Shown: positions 26,971-35,237 of the stretch, one piece after another | How positions within the stretch are numbered: the first letter of the stretch is position 1 | Layout: every line of letters begins with the position of its first letter | From: Granulicella sp. S156 | GTDB lineage: Bacteria > Acidobacteriota > Terriglobia > Terriglobales > Acidobacteriaceae | Assembly (NCBI RefSeq): GCF_009766105.1 | Contig: NZ_LMUH01000025.1 | Coordinates: 132,648 to 196,647 of the forward strand | Reading direction: 5' to 3' | Length of the DNA stretch: 64,000 nucleotides | Made by a program: the position numbers and the translations under genes | The notes under the pieces: generated by a model | What the model saw: the letters and a program-made list of their open reading frames with translations, nothing else | What the model was told of the DNA's origin: nothing | Databases searched by the model: none

Positions 26971-27537
26971 CTACTTCTTTTCAGCAAAAATTTGAGCCAG
27001 TACAGCCTCTTCTCCACCGACAAACCGAAGCGTTGCGTGCATGACGAGTTCGGATATGTCATAGAGACTTGTGGCGGATGAGTCCAACATTATTACCGCC
27101 GCTGTCATTCCTTCTGGCAGCTTGTTGTTGTTCGCCATTGTCTGGAAGCCAAGAAATATGATTGCCCTGGAATCTTGCGTTGCATCTAGGTCGAGGTCAT
27201 CCAATGTCGAGAGGAGGCCAACCAGAGCATATGCAGACCGCCCGTTCTTTTTCAGCGCAGCAAGAATGGAGCGAGCGCCCGCTATTGCATTCTCATCCTT
27301 GGCATATGCGGAGGAGTCGGCCTTATCGAGAATCGGCTTCACCGAATCAAGAGTCTTTTGGAATGCCTCAACCTTTTCGGCGGCTTTGGCTACAAGTTCC
27401 CCGACCTCAGCCTCAGAGGGCATGTTCGCCATCGGGTTAGGCTCAGATGCGGAAGGGGTTTGAGCGCATAGAGCACTAGCAAACGTGACACAGGAGGCAA
27501 TGACAGCAATCCTGAAGAGTGTTTTCATGCCAGCCAT
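26971..27537 (-). CDS. Secreted helical protein of unknown function
   Basis: A 188-residue exported protein. The signal peptide (about 1-26, ending ALCAQ) is followed by a predicted mostly helical domain (AEVGELVAKAAEKVEAFQKT, SILAALKKNGRSAYALVGLL). No family recognised. Start at 27537 or at the second ATG (27528); the signal peptide works with either. It converges with DUF4238, with only 36 bp between the stop codons. Confidence 0.7.
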   Translation of the reverse strand: MAGMKTLFRIAVIASCVTFASALCAQTPSASEPNPMANMPSEAEVGELVAKAAEKVEAFQKTLDSVKPILDKADSSAYAKDENAIAGARSILAALKKNGRSAYALVGLLSTLDDLDLDATQDSRAIIFLGFQTMANNNKLPEGMTAAVIMLDSSATSLYDISELVMHATLRFVGGEEAVLAQIFAEKK

Positions 27538-27570
27538 GCTTTCAGGTGTTTGGGCAGGAGGGCAAGAGAA

Positions 27571-27600
27571 AACGCCCAGCGCTTGTAGCCTCTGGGCGTT
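27571..27600 (-). terminator. Terminator after the P63C gene
   Basis: Stem AACGCCCAG / CTGGGCGTT with a 12-nt loop, and on the minus strand it is followed by TTTTCTCTT. It lies just after the stop of the P63C gene and separates it from the secreted protein gene downstream. Confidence 0.75.
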
Positions 27601-27615
27601 CGTCTGTCCGGCCTT

Positions 27616-28635
27616 TTAGTTTTCGTCCCCAAATGGCAGGGCGAGTGTCGTATTGACGCGCGGGAAAACACGATCTGCTGTGCGATAGAACTTCTCCCAA
27701 GAATCCGATGCGCGCGCGATGCCAAGCAATTCGTAGATGTGCCGTGTCAGCGCGGGATGGCCGATCTCCCTCGTCAAATACTGAAAGTGCTTATGCTTGC
27801 GATAGCCCTTCTCAGTTACAGGGTTTTTGCGCTGAAGTTCTTCGAGGATTCCCGGAGCAAGGCGCGAATAGACAAGGTCGTTGGTATATTTGCCAACCAC
27901 TTGCGGCATTCTTCCATTATTCCAAGGCCAACCCTTGAGGCGGAAAATTTCCTTGTAAAGTTCAAGCGGGAATGTCTGTGCCCATTTCATCAACTCTTCC
28001 GAAATGTAAAGCTGCAAGATTTGATTCAGTGCATCGCGGTCACGAATCTCCTGATAGCCCGTAGCTTCATGGACAAGGGCAACAATGCCGACGCGGGCGA
28101 AGGCCCGCACTAAGATTTCGCATTGCTTGGCGATGTGATCTTGCTGGTAATTGAGTGCCCCGGCCTGACGCGCAGAGAGTACCGCGTCGCACAATTCAGG
28201 GAGGATTGTTGCCTCATATCCATAAGCCAACTGACCTCCAGAACGGAAGCGAATTGGGCTGGTGATCATCTCTCGCAACGCAGTGGAGACAAAAGGGCTA
28301 ATCGACTTTGTACCCGCGAAATTTGCCAAACGATCAGGGCCACCCTTAGTAGCAGTTCCTTGGCTCATGGTCAGCGCGGTGAGCATCCCGTTCTGAGTGA
28401 TCACGCTGCGACCGTCATTCAGGACGTAGCAAGGAATTTCAAGGTCGCCGATCTTGAGTGGACGATCAGGAGAGCCGAAATCCGCGCGGAGCTTCGGGGA
28501 ACGCTCCACCTCGCCGTCCCTAGCCCATCTTGCCTCTGCTGCATCCCGCGCTATTGCACTGCGCTCTTCGGGAGAGAGCTTATCAGCCCTTGCCTTGCCG
28601 CCCTTCGTCTGTACGCTGTCCTTCTTCTCTTCCAT
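27616..28635 (-). CDS. P63C domain protein
   Basis: A 339-residue protein with a P63C domain in its C-terminal two thirds (LAYGYEATILPELCDAVLSA, QAGALNYQQDHIAKQCEILV, FARVGIVALVHEATGYQ). The N-terminus carries a motif common in mobile-element proteins (GGKARADKLSPEERSAIARD). P63C proteins are typical of phages and integrated elements; function unknown. The start is set at the ATG at 28635 because GGAGG lies 5 nt upstream; upstream in-frame starts at 28647 and 28662 lack one. A long palindrome lies about 75 bp upstream. Confidence 0.85.
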   Translation of the reverse strand: MEEKKDSVQTKGGKARADKLSPEERSAIARDAAEARWARDGEVERSPKLRADFGSPDRPLKIGDLEIPCYVLNDGRSVITQNGMLTALTMSQGTATKGGPDRLANFAGTKSISPFVSTALREMITSPIRFRSGGQLAYGYEATILPELCDAVLSARQAGALNYQQDHIAKQCEILVRAFARVGIVALVHEATGYQEIRDRDALNQILQLYISEELMKWAQTFPLELYKEIFRLKGWPWNNGRMPQVVGKYTNDLVYSRLAPGILEELQRKNPVTEKGYRKHKHFQYLTREIGHPALTRHIYELLGIARASDSWEKFYRTADRVFPRVNTTLALPFGDEN

Positions 28636-28709
28636 CGCTGCCTCCATGCTTGCTATCAACAACTAAAACGTTACTCCAGGCGAAACAATCTTGCAAGCAT
28701 AATCTATAA

Positions 28710-28740
28710 ACGTGCATGCTTGCAATGCAAGCATGCACGT
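28710..28740. promoter_or_regulatory. 31-bp perfect palindrome upstream of the P63C gene
   Basis: Arms ACGTGCATGCTTGCA and TGCAAGCATGCACGT flank a single A. Related half-sites (TTGCAAGCAT at 28691, CATGCTTGC at 28645) lie between the palindrome and the start codon. This looks like a multi-site operator over the P63C promoter. An alternative is the end of a mobile element, because an IS remnant starts here. Confidence 0.6.
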
Positions 28741-28880
28741 ACGACATAGATACAACACCGAAGACTCTTACCGAAGCCATCCGCTACAACTCCGATGTCT
28801 AGACCTGCATTGACGCGGCGGCAGCGCTCCGCTGGGCTGACGACAAGCCTGTATGCCCCAGGTGCAACGTGATGCAAGGC
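28725..28880 (+). pseudogene. IS1595-like transposase N-terminal remnant
   Basis: The frame from 28725 reads TLTEAIRYNSDV, stop, then TCIDAAAALRWADDKPVCPR and CNVMQGRH. This order (helix, ALRW, CPRC zinc ribbon) is the start of IS1595-type transposases. There is an in-frame TAG at 28800-28802, and no catalytic domain follows, so only a fossil is left. It lies in the 415-bp gap between P63C and tRNA-Pro; the remainder (28881-29050) shows nothing recognisable. Confidence 0.6.
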
Positions 28881-29050
28881 CGTCACAGCCCCTTCCCGGT
28901 TGCGGACCCTATCAAGGTTCCTAGCGGGCTACCCGAAATCGGCATTCCGGCGTACAACGGGGGATAACGGCGGGTAACGCTCGGTAACGAGCAAAACACG
29001 CCAAGACCGCATCTCTATTGGGTTTTATGAGGATTTGAAGGGAATCTAGA

Positions 29051-29127
29051 TGGTCGGGGCGGAGAGATTCGAACTCCCGACCCTCTGCTCCCAAAGCAGA
29101 TGCGCTACCAGGCTGCGCTACGCCCCG
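29051..29127 (-). tRNA. tRNA-Pro (TGG)
   Basis: A 77-nt cloverleaf with acceptor CGGGGCG/CGCCCCG, anticodon stem-loop CTGC-TTTGGGA-GCAG (anticodon TGG), T-loop GTTCGAATC and an encoded CCA end. It marks the border between the REP/P63C accessory region and more conserved genes. Confidence 0.97.
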
Positions 29128-29303
29128 ACTTCCTCCATTATCGCATTTGAAAACAGGCTTGACCACACCCTAGTTCAGTGACCGCGAAAGAAGCAGATTC
29201 CCTCCCATTCGACTGCGCTCAGGGGGAATGACAACCAGAAAAGCAAGAACATCCAACACTATCCCTCGACAGCTTTGACCACAGCCATACCCTTGGTCTT
29301 TCT

Positions 29304-29858
29304 TTACCAGGTCCGCACATCGTGGACCATCACACGACTTATCCACAAAAGCAGCAGGAACGGCAGCATCGCCAGCGCGATCAGCCCCAGCGCGAGAAGC
29401 CCCATGAACATCCAGTCGCGCCACGTATCCCTGGCAGGCCCATACAGGCTGCTCTCCAGCAGATGATAGTTGCGCCGGTTAGCGCGCCAGCCGATATCGA
29501 ACAGGTTGCCCAGCACCGGCACCATGCCCACGCCCACCTCGATCACGAGATTCGTCACCATGCGCGCGATCGTGACCAGCGGCACACCGCGGAAGAACGC
29601 CGCCAGCACAATGATGCAGCTCGCCGCCCCCGCCAGAAAATCCCCCACCCCTGGGATGAACCCGATGATGCCGTCGAGCCCGAACCGAATACTCGTGCCG
29701 GGAATGCGGAACCAGGTGTCGAGCACCCGCGAGAGCAGGTCGAGGTTCTCATCGCGGAACGCTCCCCCCGCCCCCCCGAAGCGCTTGTGCACCGGCTCTC
29801 CCGCCAGCAAAATCTCAGGTTGTGTCGTCTTCGCGCTCATGGGGTTCACCGTGGCCAT
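29304..29858 (-). CDS. DUF4112 membrane protein
   Basis: A 184-residue DUF4112 protein. Family blocks are LSRVLDTWFRIPGTSIRFGL and DGIIGFIPGVGDFLAGAAS (about 42-80), followed by a hydrophobic segment (80-100), MVPVLGNLFDIGWRANRRN (about 112-130) and a C-terminal membrane segment (about 148-172). Function is unknown; the family is widespread in Proteobacteria and Acidobacteria. Start at 29858, or at an internal ATG 18 bp downstream. Confidence 0.85.
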   Translation of the reverse strand: MATVNPMSAKTTQPEILLAGEPVHKRFGGAGGAFRDENLDLLSRVLDTWFRIPGTSIRFGLDGIIGFIPGVGDFLAGAASCIIVLAAFFRGVPLVTIARMVTNLVIEVGVGMVPVLGNLFDIGWRANRRNYHLLESSLYGPARDTWRDWMFMGLLALGLIALAMLPFLLLLWISRVMVHDVRTW

Positions 29859-29884
29859 TCGTTTCTGTTCCGCTTCTGCCGTTG

Positions 29885-29935
29885 CTGATCTCTGTTCTCT
29901 GATCTCTGTTCTCTGTTTCCTGTTCGCTGTTTCCT
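29885..29935. repeat. Tandem 14-bp repeat CTGATCTCTGTTCT
   Basis: Two exact copies (29885-29912) are followed by degraded CTGTTTCCTGTTCG-type copies. It lies upstream of the DUF4112 gene. A nearly identical 14-mer array occurs at 51521. Confidence 0.7.
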
Positions 29936-29982
29936 GCCTCTACCATTCCACACCTGTTGGATGCTACAATCAATCTCGATAC

Positions 29983-30058
29983 GGCGGCTATAGTTCAGTG
30001 GCAGAACGCCGCTCTGTGGCAGCGGATGTCGTGGGTTCGAAACCCACTAGCCGCCCCA
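29983..30058 (+). tRNA. tRNA-His (GTG)
   Basis: Acceptor GCGGCTA/TAGCCGC with the extra 5' G of tRNA-His opposite the discriminator C, anticodon stem-loop CCGCT-CTGTGGC-AGCGG (anticodon GTG), GGTTCGAAAC T-loop and encoded CCA. A TACAAT box at 29965 is a likely -10 element. Confidence 0.97.
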
Positions 30059-30131
30059 ATCACCCTCTTCTAGTTCACCTGCGATCGACGCCCAGGTCGG
30101 TATTCCCGCTAGGCGCCCGAGAGACACGTTC

Positions 30132-30926
30132 TTGCCGCGAGCCCCGAAATTCAACGCCACTCCCGCCGCCTCGCTCGCGCCCTCGCCCGCCAACCTCTTT
30201 GTGGGAACCTCCGGCTGGGCCTACCCCACCTGGAAGCCAGGATTCTACCCGGCAGATGTCCCCTCGCGCGCCTTCCTTCCGGTCTACGCCTCAAAACTCA
30301 CCTCCGTTGAGGTGAACTACACCTTCCGCACACTCCCCACCCGCACCCAGCTACAAGGCTGGCTGGACGCAACTCCCCCAGGCTTTCGCTTCAGCTTCAA
30401 AGCCCCCCAGCGGATCACCCACTTCCAGCGCCTCCGCGGAAGCCAGGAGGCCGTCGCCGAGTTCATCGCCGCCCTGGAACCCGCCCGCGAGGCCGGGAAA
30501 CTCGGCCCCCTACTCTTCCAGCTACCCCCGAACTTTTCCGCAGATCTACAGCGTCTAAAAGACTTCCTCACTTCTCTAGAAATCACCAGAGGCCTGCAGA
30601 TAGCCTTCGAATTCCGCCACCCCAGCTGGTTCACGGAAGCTACCTACGCACTGCTTAAGCAGCAAAACGCCACACTTTGCGTGGCCGAAAGCGACGACCT
30701 AGCCACCCCCGACATCCAGACCGCCAGCTACCGCTGCTACCGCCTGCGCCGCGACGGGGGCTATTCTCCGTCAAAACTCAACACCTTCGCCGCCCGCTTT
30801 ACCAAGCTTTCCAAAGAGGGCGAGGTCTACGTCTACTTCAAACACGAAGACGAACCCACCGGCGCCCTGAACGCCTTGGCTATGCTCCACCGCGCCGCCG
30901 AGCTAAGCAAATCGGAGGCCCGCTAA
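30132..30926 (+). CDS. DUF72 (YecE-like) family protein
   Basis: A 264-residue DUF72 TIM-barrel protein: FVGTSGWAYPTWKPGFYP (about 22-39), VEVNYTFRTLPT, FRFSFKAPQRITH, LLFQLPPNFSADLQRL, EFRHPSWF and VYVYFKHEDEP. The barrel resembles AP-endonuclease-like folds; its activity has not been established. The frame begins at a TTG at 30132, and no better start lies before the conserved domain. Its stop overlaps the next start (TAATG), so the two genes are translationally coupled. Confidence 0.87.
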   Translation: MPRAPKFNATPAASLAPSPANLFVGTSGWAYPTWKPGFYPADVPSRAFLPVYASKLTSVEVNYTFRTLPTRTQLQGWLDATPPGFRFSFKAPQRITHFQRLRGSQEAVAEFIAALEPAREAGKLGPLLFQLPPNFSADLQRLKDFLTSLEITRGLQIAFEFRHPSWFTEATYALLKQQNATLCVAESDDLATPDIQTASYRCYRLRRDGGYSPSKLNTFAARFTKLSKEGEVYVYFKHEDEPTGALNALAMLHRAAELSKSEAR

Positions 30927-31966
30927 TGGCCGCAAGCTGCCAGACCGATCCCTGGCCCGAGGGCTATGTCAGGTTCACTCCTCGCCCCTGGCTCTCCAAC
31001 GGCCATCTGCAGACCATCTTCGGCAACTTCCTGCCCCGTCCCAACCACCTGCCCACCTCGGTAGCGCAGCTGGTCGAGGTCTCCCCCGCACACGGCACGC
31101 AGATCTCCAGCCAGGTACTCTGCGAGTGCCACTGGCAGCCTCTGCCGGAACGTCCTCTGCGGCCGACAGCGATCATCGTGCATGGACTGGAGGGCTCGTC
31201 GCGCTCGCAGTACGTGATCGGCAACGCGAACAAGCTGTGGAAGGCGGGCTGCAATATTATCCGCATGAACATGCGCAACTGCGGCGGAACGGAGCGCCTC
31301 ACGCCGACCCTCTACCACTCCGGCCTGTCCGGCGACGTAGGCCGCGTGATGCGTTTCTTCATCGAAACCCAGGGCCTGCGCTCGATCTCCCTCATCGGCT
31401 ACTCGATGGGCGGTAACCTCGTACTGAAACTGGCCGGCGAACTCGGCACCGACGCCCCTCCAGAGCTGCGCAGCGTGATCGGCGTCTCGCCAGCCGTCGA
31501 TCTCGACGCCTCAGCCGACGCTCTCCACCTGATCCAAAACCGTCTCTACGAACGCCGTTTCCTGCGAGCTCTGTTGAAGCGCTTCCGCCGCAAAGCCATG
31601 CTCTTCCCCCGCGCCTTCGATCCCCAACGCGCTTGGAATATCACCTCGGTGCGGCAGTTCGACGACCGCATCACCGCCCTCTACTCGGGCTTTCAGTCTG
31701 CAGACGACTACTACTACCGCGCAGCCGCCGCCCGCGTGCTCGACCGCATCGCCATTCCAGCGCTCCTGCTGCACGCCTGCGACGATCCCTTCATCCGCTT
31801 CTCCCCCGAGACCCGCACCATCATCGACGCCAATCCCCACATCACGCTGCTCGAAACGCAACAGGGCGGCCACTGCGCCTTTCTCGCTCCACCAGACGCC
31901 ACCAACGAAAACGATGGTTACTGGGCGGAACACACAGCAAAACAATTTCTTCTAGCGCACGCCTGA
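30926..31966 (+). CDS. Alpha/beta hydrolase, YheT-type esterase
   Basis: A 346-residue hydrolase of the YheT/AB-hydrolase 4 group. N-terminal NGHLQTIFGNFLPRP (about 25-39) is typical of this group. IIVHGLEGSSRS carries the oxyanion region; IGYSMGGN holds the nucleophile serine, LLHACDDPF the aspartate and QGGHCAF the histidine. GGAGG lies 8 nt before the ATG, inside the end of the DUF72 gene. It is probably a cytoplasmic esterase; its substrate is unknown. Confidence 0.9.
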   Translation: MAASCQTDPWPEGYVRFTPRPWLSNGHLQTIFGNFLPRPNHLPTSVAQLVEVSPAHGTQISSQVLCECHWQPLPERPLRPTAIIVHGLEGSSRSQYVIGNANKLWKAGCNIIRMNMRNCGGTERLTPTLYHSGLSGDVGRVMRFFIETQGLRSISLIGYSMGGNLVLKLAGELGTDAPPELRSVIGVSPAVDLDASADALHLIQNRLYERRFLRALLKRFRRKAMLFPRAFDPQRAWNITSVRQFDDRITALYSGFQSADDYYYRAAAARVLDRIAIPALLLHACDDPFIRFSPETRTIIDANPHITLLETQQGGHCAFLAPPDATNENDGYWAEHTAKQFLLAHA

Positions 31967-31989
31967 TCGCATAAACCCAAGGGTGCCGT

Positions 31990-32034
31990 GGCGACCTCCG
32001 CGAAACCTTTGCGCCCTCTGCGTTAAAGATTTTC
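31990..32034. repeat. Widespread intergenic repeat (TTTGCG-type)
   Basis: GCGACCTCCGCGAAACCTTT followed by GCGCCCTCTGCGTTAAAG. The CGCGAAACCTTTGCGCCC type of sequence recurs between genes in many unrelated genomes. No function is assigned; it separates two convergent genes. Confidence 0.45.
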
Positions 32035-32053
32035 TCCTGACTACCCCGGAACC

Positions 32054-32806
32054 TCATCGAGCATCGGCGTCACTCGGTCCACTGTCCCATTCAAAGAAGC
32101 CGGTGTGTCCAAGAACAGACTGAGCGAGCTCCTGTGCAGCGCTCACTCGAAGTTCCATACTCGGCGCCAGCAGCGTTTGCTCAATCAACCTTCCTGCCTC
32201 AGGATCCTCTGCGCAAATCGCAAGAAGCTGCTCCTTGGAACGAACAGAAAATCTCTGCCGTGTGGCAAACCAATATTTGACGGTAGCGTCAACAGCACGC
32301 CCCAGGATGAGGGCCGCCGTCACATCATCCCGACCGGCCACATCCACCGCATCCTCAAAGAGACATGCAACGGCATACCGCTGTTGTTCCAGCGCAGCTT
32401 CTGAAAAACTCGCTCCCGTCTCCAGGGTCGCGCGCGCCATCCCGATGATCTGTTCCGTCTTTGGCGAAGACGAGAAGACGACAACGCCAGTAGCCAGCAT
32501 ATGGGCGAAGATTGGACGCCCTTCCGCAGCTTCCTGCGTTAGATAGCCTTCCACCCATGCCGTCGAGTTGATGAATATCTCCGCGGGGACACCCTCAAAC
32601 CACTTCTGCACACGCCTGCGCCATGCATGCTCGTGGAGCACAAGGATGTCGAAGTCGCTCGAGGCATCGGGATTGCCTCGGACGATCGAGCCCGACACAA
32701 TCACAGCGAAGGGCTCAAAGTTGCTGAAGATGTAATCCATGGCAGCACGAAGTGCTATGTCATACCGAGGTGACAATACTGGAAGCTTCATAGGTGGCCG
32801 ATCCAT
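32054..32806 (-). CDS. Nucleotidyltransferase-domain protein
   Basis: A 250-residue protein with a polymerase-beta-like nucleotidyltransferase (MNT/KNT type) at residues 31-125: VIVSGSIVRGNPDASSDFDI has the GS motif (G39-S40) and the D-x-D metal pair (D51, D53). The C-terminal half is helical, as in aminoglycoside- or HEPN-linked nucleotidyltransferases, but the HEPN RxxxxH motif is not evident. Start at 32806 or 32791. It is divergent from the next gene with 52 bp between them. The target molecule is unknown. Confidence 0.8.
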   Translation of the reverse strand: MDRPPMKLPVLSPRYDIALRAAMDYIFSNFEPFAVIVSGSIVRGNPDASSDFDILVLHEHAWRRRVQKWFEGVPAEIFINSTAWVEGYLTQEAAEGRPIFAHMLATGVVVFSSSPKTEQIIGMARATLETGASFSEAALEQQRYAVACLFEDAVDVAGRDDVTAALILGRAVDATVKYWFATRQRFSVRSKEQLLAICAEDPEAGRLIEQTLLAPSMELRVSAAQELAQSVLGHTGFFEWDSGPSDADAR

Positions 32807-32858
32807 AGAGAAAACCTACTCTATCCCTCCAGTGTCCCATCTGCCGTATTCTAAAAAG

Positions 32859-33521
32859 ATGCTTGCTGACTGGACCGCCGAATGCGCTGCCGACGCTCCC
32901 ACACTTGTTGTTCCGTGGTCCGACCCTGACAGCGACGCGCACTTCGTCGACCTGCGCGCCGAACCCTACGACATCGCCGAGATCCCCGAGGCCGAGCGCT
33001 TCCCTCCGTTGGGCCGAGCCCTGCGCGCCCTGAATGCGACCCGCTCTCCGTTTCTCACCGCCAAGTGCGACACCTGGCGCATGTCTGCAAAGGACCACGC
33101 AGAAGACCTCGAAGCCCTGCGCCTGGAACTCGACCTCGACCCCGAGGCTACCCACTTCGGCTTTGCAAGCTACATCGATCTGCTGTGGCGCGAGCGGCCC
33201 GTCTTTGCCTCAGCGCACCAACAGCAGGACAGGCTCGACCGCATCGTACGCCGCGCACAGAAGCTTCCGCACAACGCCGCCGCACTGGAATGCGTTCTGC
33301 GTCCCGCGCTTCTTGACCTCAACGGCCCAGTCGAAGGCTTCGCCGTAACCCTGTACGTCACCGCCCTGGGGGAGAACGCCGACGAAGCGACGCAGCGCTG
33401 GGCTGCCGCCCTGGAAGACGTCGTGGCACTTCTGCGTGGCAAAGAACTTGAAGCAACGCGCGGCTCGGCTACAATCGATTCAGCGGATGCGTTCCCCTTG
33501 CGCGTCCGGCATCTCGGCTAA
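32859..33521 (+). CDS. Conserved hypothetical protein
   Basis: A 220-residue soluble protein of no recognised family: WSDPDSDAHFVDLRAEPYDI near residue 20, ALRALNATRSPFLTAKCDTW near 60 and GPVEGFAVTLYVTALGENAD near 160. The ATG at 32859 is preferred to upstream in-frame starts, which would overlap the divergent nucleotidyltransferase gene. tRNA-Arg begins 8 bp after its stop. Confidence 0.75.
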   Translation: MLADWTAECAADAPTLVVPWSDPDSDAHFVDLRAEPYDIAEIPEAERFPPLGRALRALNATRSPFLTAKCDTWRMSAKDHAEDLEALRLELDLDPEATHFGFASYIDLLWRERPVFASAHQQQDRLDRIVRRAQKLPHNAAALECVLRPALLDLNGPVEGFAVTLYVTALGENADEATQRWAAALEDVVALLRGKELEATRGSATIDSADAFPLRVRHLG

Positions 33522-33528
33522 ACCAGCC

Positions 33529-33605
33529 GGGCGAGTAGCTCAACTGGATAGAGCACCGACCTTCTAAGTCGGGGGTTGCAGGTTCGAGACCTGCCTCGCC
33601 CACCA
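33529..33605 (+). tRNA. tRNA-Arg (TCT)
   Basis: Acceptor GGGCGAG/CTCGCCC, anticodon stem-loop CCGAC-CTTCTAA-GTCGG (anticodon TCT), GGTTCGAGAC T-arm and encoded CCA. A C/G-rich hairpin (CCCCCCT / AGGGGGG, 33607-33632) follows and may act as terminator. Confidence 0.97.
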
Positions 33606-33768
33606 TCCCCCCTCCAGCAACGTCCAGGGGGGGCCACAAATTGCACGATGCTCCTGCTGCGATTGCAAGGCTTTAGTGTTTCTTAGTTTCCCCAAGGAAA
33701 TATGCGCACAACATTAGCCAAAGTCCGAAATAATGTTCTCAATGCGCCACTGCGCACGGAGAACAAAA

Positions 33769-33918
33769 ATGAAGACACTCTTAATCGTCGCCGGGCTCCT
33801 TTTGAGCGCTGCTTCCCTCGCTGTTGGATCCACCCTCACGGACCTCGGCATCGCCTCCAGCAACGTGCTCTCTGGTCCCGTTCCAACGTGCAATCCGAAG
33901 GCGACAAGCTGCCAGTAA
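33769..33918 (+). CDS. 49-residue secreted peptide with two cysteines
   Basis: A small gene with a clear ribosome-binding site (GGAGA, 7 nt before the ATG). Residues 1-20 form a Sec signal peptide (MKTLLIVAGLLLSAASLAVG). The predicted mature part is about 29 residues and ends VPTCNPKATSCQ, with two cysteines six residues apart close to the C-terminus. Forty-two bp later a seven-helix membrane protein gene begins on the same strand. It may be a signalling or bioactive peptide; this is inference. Confidence 0.65.
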   Translation: MKTLLIVAGLLLSAASLAVGSTLTDLGIASSNVLSGPVPTCNPKATSCQ

Positions 33919-33960
33919 ATGGAATGATGCACCGCACGGCACCCTCGCGCGAGGTGTGCC

Positions 33961-34719
33961 GTGCACTCTAACTGGTGGATCGATCTAATGATGTACGCGA
34001 TTTACGCGCTTTACATTCTGCTCGGGTATACGCTCGCGAAGAGACGTTTGATCGGGCAATACCCTTCCCTCTTCGCGACTTGTATCCTCACGCTCGCAGC
34101 CCAGGCAGCCCTCATCATCGAGCGCCCTCATTACACAATTTTCTTTTGGATTTATTGGTTAGGTAACGGCATTCTTTGCCTCTTCCGGCTATGGATCATG
34201 GCGGACGTGCTCGCTGCGATTCCAGGATTCAATCATCTTTCGGTATCTATCCGCTCCATGATCTTTGGGCTAATTATCGCTATTTCTGCAGGTTCCGGAT
34301 GGATTGCAGTGAAACACGATCCGAGGCTTTATATAGAGATCCAACAATGGATGCTTATGAGTTCGACGGCGGTCAACTTCGCAAGCGTGACACTCATGCT
34401 GCTGCTCTTCCTGTGGGTATTCGTAATGGGTCTCGGATGGCTTCGTCGCCCGCATTTAATCGCATGCGGATTAGCGCAGAGCGTAATCTTCACCTACCTG
34501 TCTTCCTTGTTACTTTCCCGTCCCCAACATTCCCTACAGGAGGCTGGTACCATCCTGATCAACCTGGCAGAAATCGTCTGTGTTGCTATCTGGGTGCTAG
34601 CCGTCTCGCATACAGAGCTGCAAATAACTCTAAATCCCCGGCATACTGAGATCGTTGCGAATCTCTCGCGGCTTCTCACCACCGGCAAACGCGAACCACT
34701 GGCGAGAAATTGGCTATGA
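33961..34719 (+). CDS. Seven-helix membrane protein of unknown function
   Basis: A 252-residue protein with seven predicted membrane segments (about 8-25, 34-54, 57-84, 98-116, 128-155, 160-182, 193-215) and a short cytoplasmic tail (RHTEIVANLSRLLTTGKREP). The layout resembles 7TM sensor domains of signalling proteins without their kinase part. The frame starts at a GTG with GAGG upstream; ATGs at 33988 and 33991 are alternatives. Its stop overlaps the next start in ATGA. Confidence 0.75.
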   Translation: MHSNWWIDLMMYAIYALYILLGYTLAKRRLIGQYPSLFATCILTLAAQAALIIERPHYTIFFWIYWLGNGILCLFRLWIMADVLAAIPGFNHLSVSIRSMIFGLIIAISAGSGWIAVKHDPRLYIEIQQWMLMSSTAVNFASVTLMLLLFLWVFVMGLGWLRRPHLIACGLAQSVIFTYLSSLLLSRPQHSLQEAGTILINLAEIVCVAIWVLAVSHTELQITLNPRHTEIVANLSRLLTTGKREPLARNWL

Positions 34720-35225
34720 CGCATATTGGATATCTGATTCTCCCCTCCCTGACCATTTTTGCTTTAGCGTGGTTCGCGTTCCATCGTGCACGAAGAGACT
34801 ACATACACACCTGCGAGGATCTCCTCGCGAAGCTTCCCGAAGACATCCTCGCGAATCTACGCGGCGATATTGCGACGTCCAATTGGGTCGACGGCGACAG
34901 CGATTACTGGCGCGATTCCAGCCGCCTTCAGGGTGTAATCGATCGATGGAAGGCAACCTTTGTTCTTGTACAGCTTTGCCAGGCCGCAGTCACGCACCAG
35001 CGAATAGAACCGGCAGATTTCGTGATGGTCATGAGAGACGCTGCAATGCAGTCACTCATCGTCACGCTAGCATTTCCCGAGGTCGTCTGGTCCAAAATAT
35101 TCGGCGTGCCGCACATATTCGCCCGGTTGAGCGGTGAATACCTCATATCGATGCTCGCTACTGCTCATACATTGCTTTCGGTTAACGGTGCTCCGCGTTG
35201 CCTCGATAGGCTTTCGGCATTGTAA
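34716..35225 (+). CDS. Membrane-anchored protein coupled to the 7TM gene
   Basis: A 169-residue protein with one N-terminal membrane anchor (about 4-22, IGYLILPSLTIFALAWFAF) and a soluble part predicted cytoplasmic (RRDYIHTCEDLLAKLPEDIL, VDGDSDYWRDSSRLQGVIDR). The ATG lies inside the stop of the 7TM gene (4-nt overlap), so expression is coupled and the two products may interact. No family recognised. Confidence 0.72.
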   Translation: MTHIGYLILPSLTIFALAWFAFHRARRDYIHTCEDLLAKLPEDILANLRGDIATSNWVDGDSDYWRDSSRLQGVIDRWKATFVLVQLCQAAVTHQRIEPADFVMVMRDAAMQSLIVTLAFPEVVWSKIFGVPHIFARLSGEYLISMLATAHTLLSVNGAPRCLDRLSAL

Positions 35226-35237
35226 ACTTATCCACAA

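Noticed and set aside
24000..29127. Integrated element ending at tRNA-Pro
   Set aside because: P63C and the IS fossil suggest it, but I see no integrase gene and no second copy of the tRNA 3' end, so no attachment site pair can be named.
29322..29888. 188-codon plus-strand frame opposite the DUF4112 gene
   Set aside because: His-, Arg- and Gln-rich antisense translation without features; DUF4112 motifs are clear on the minus strand.
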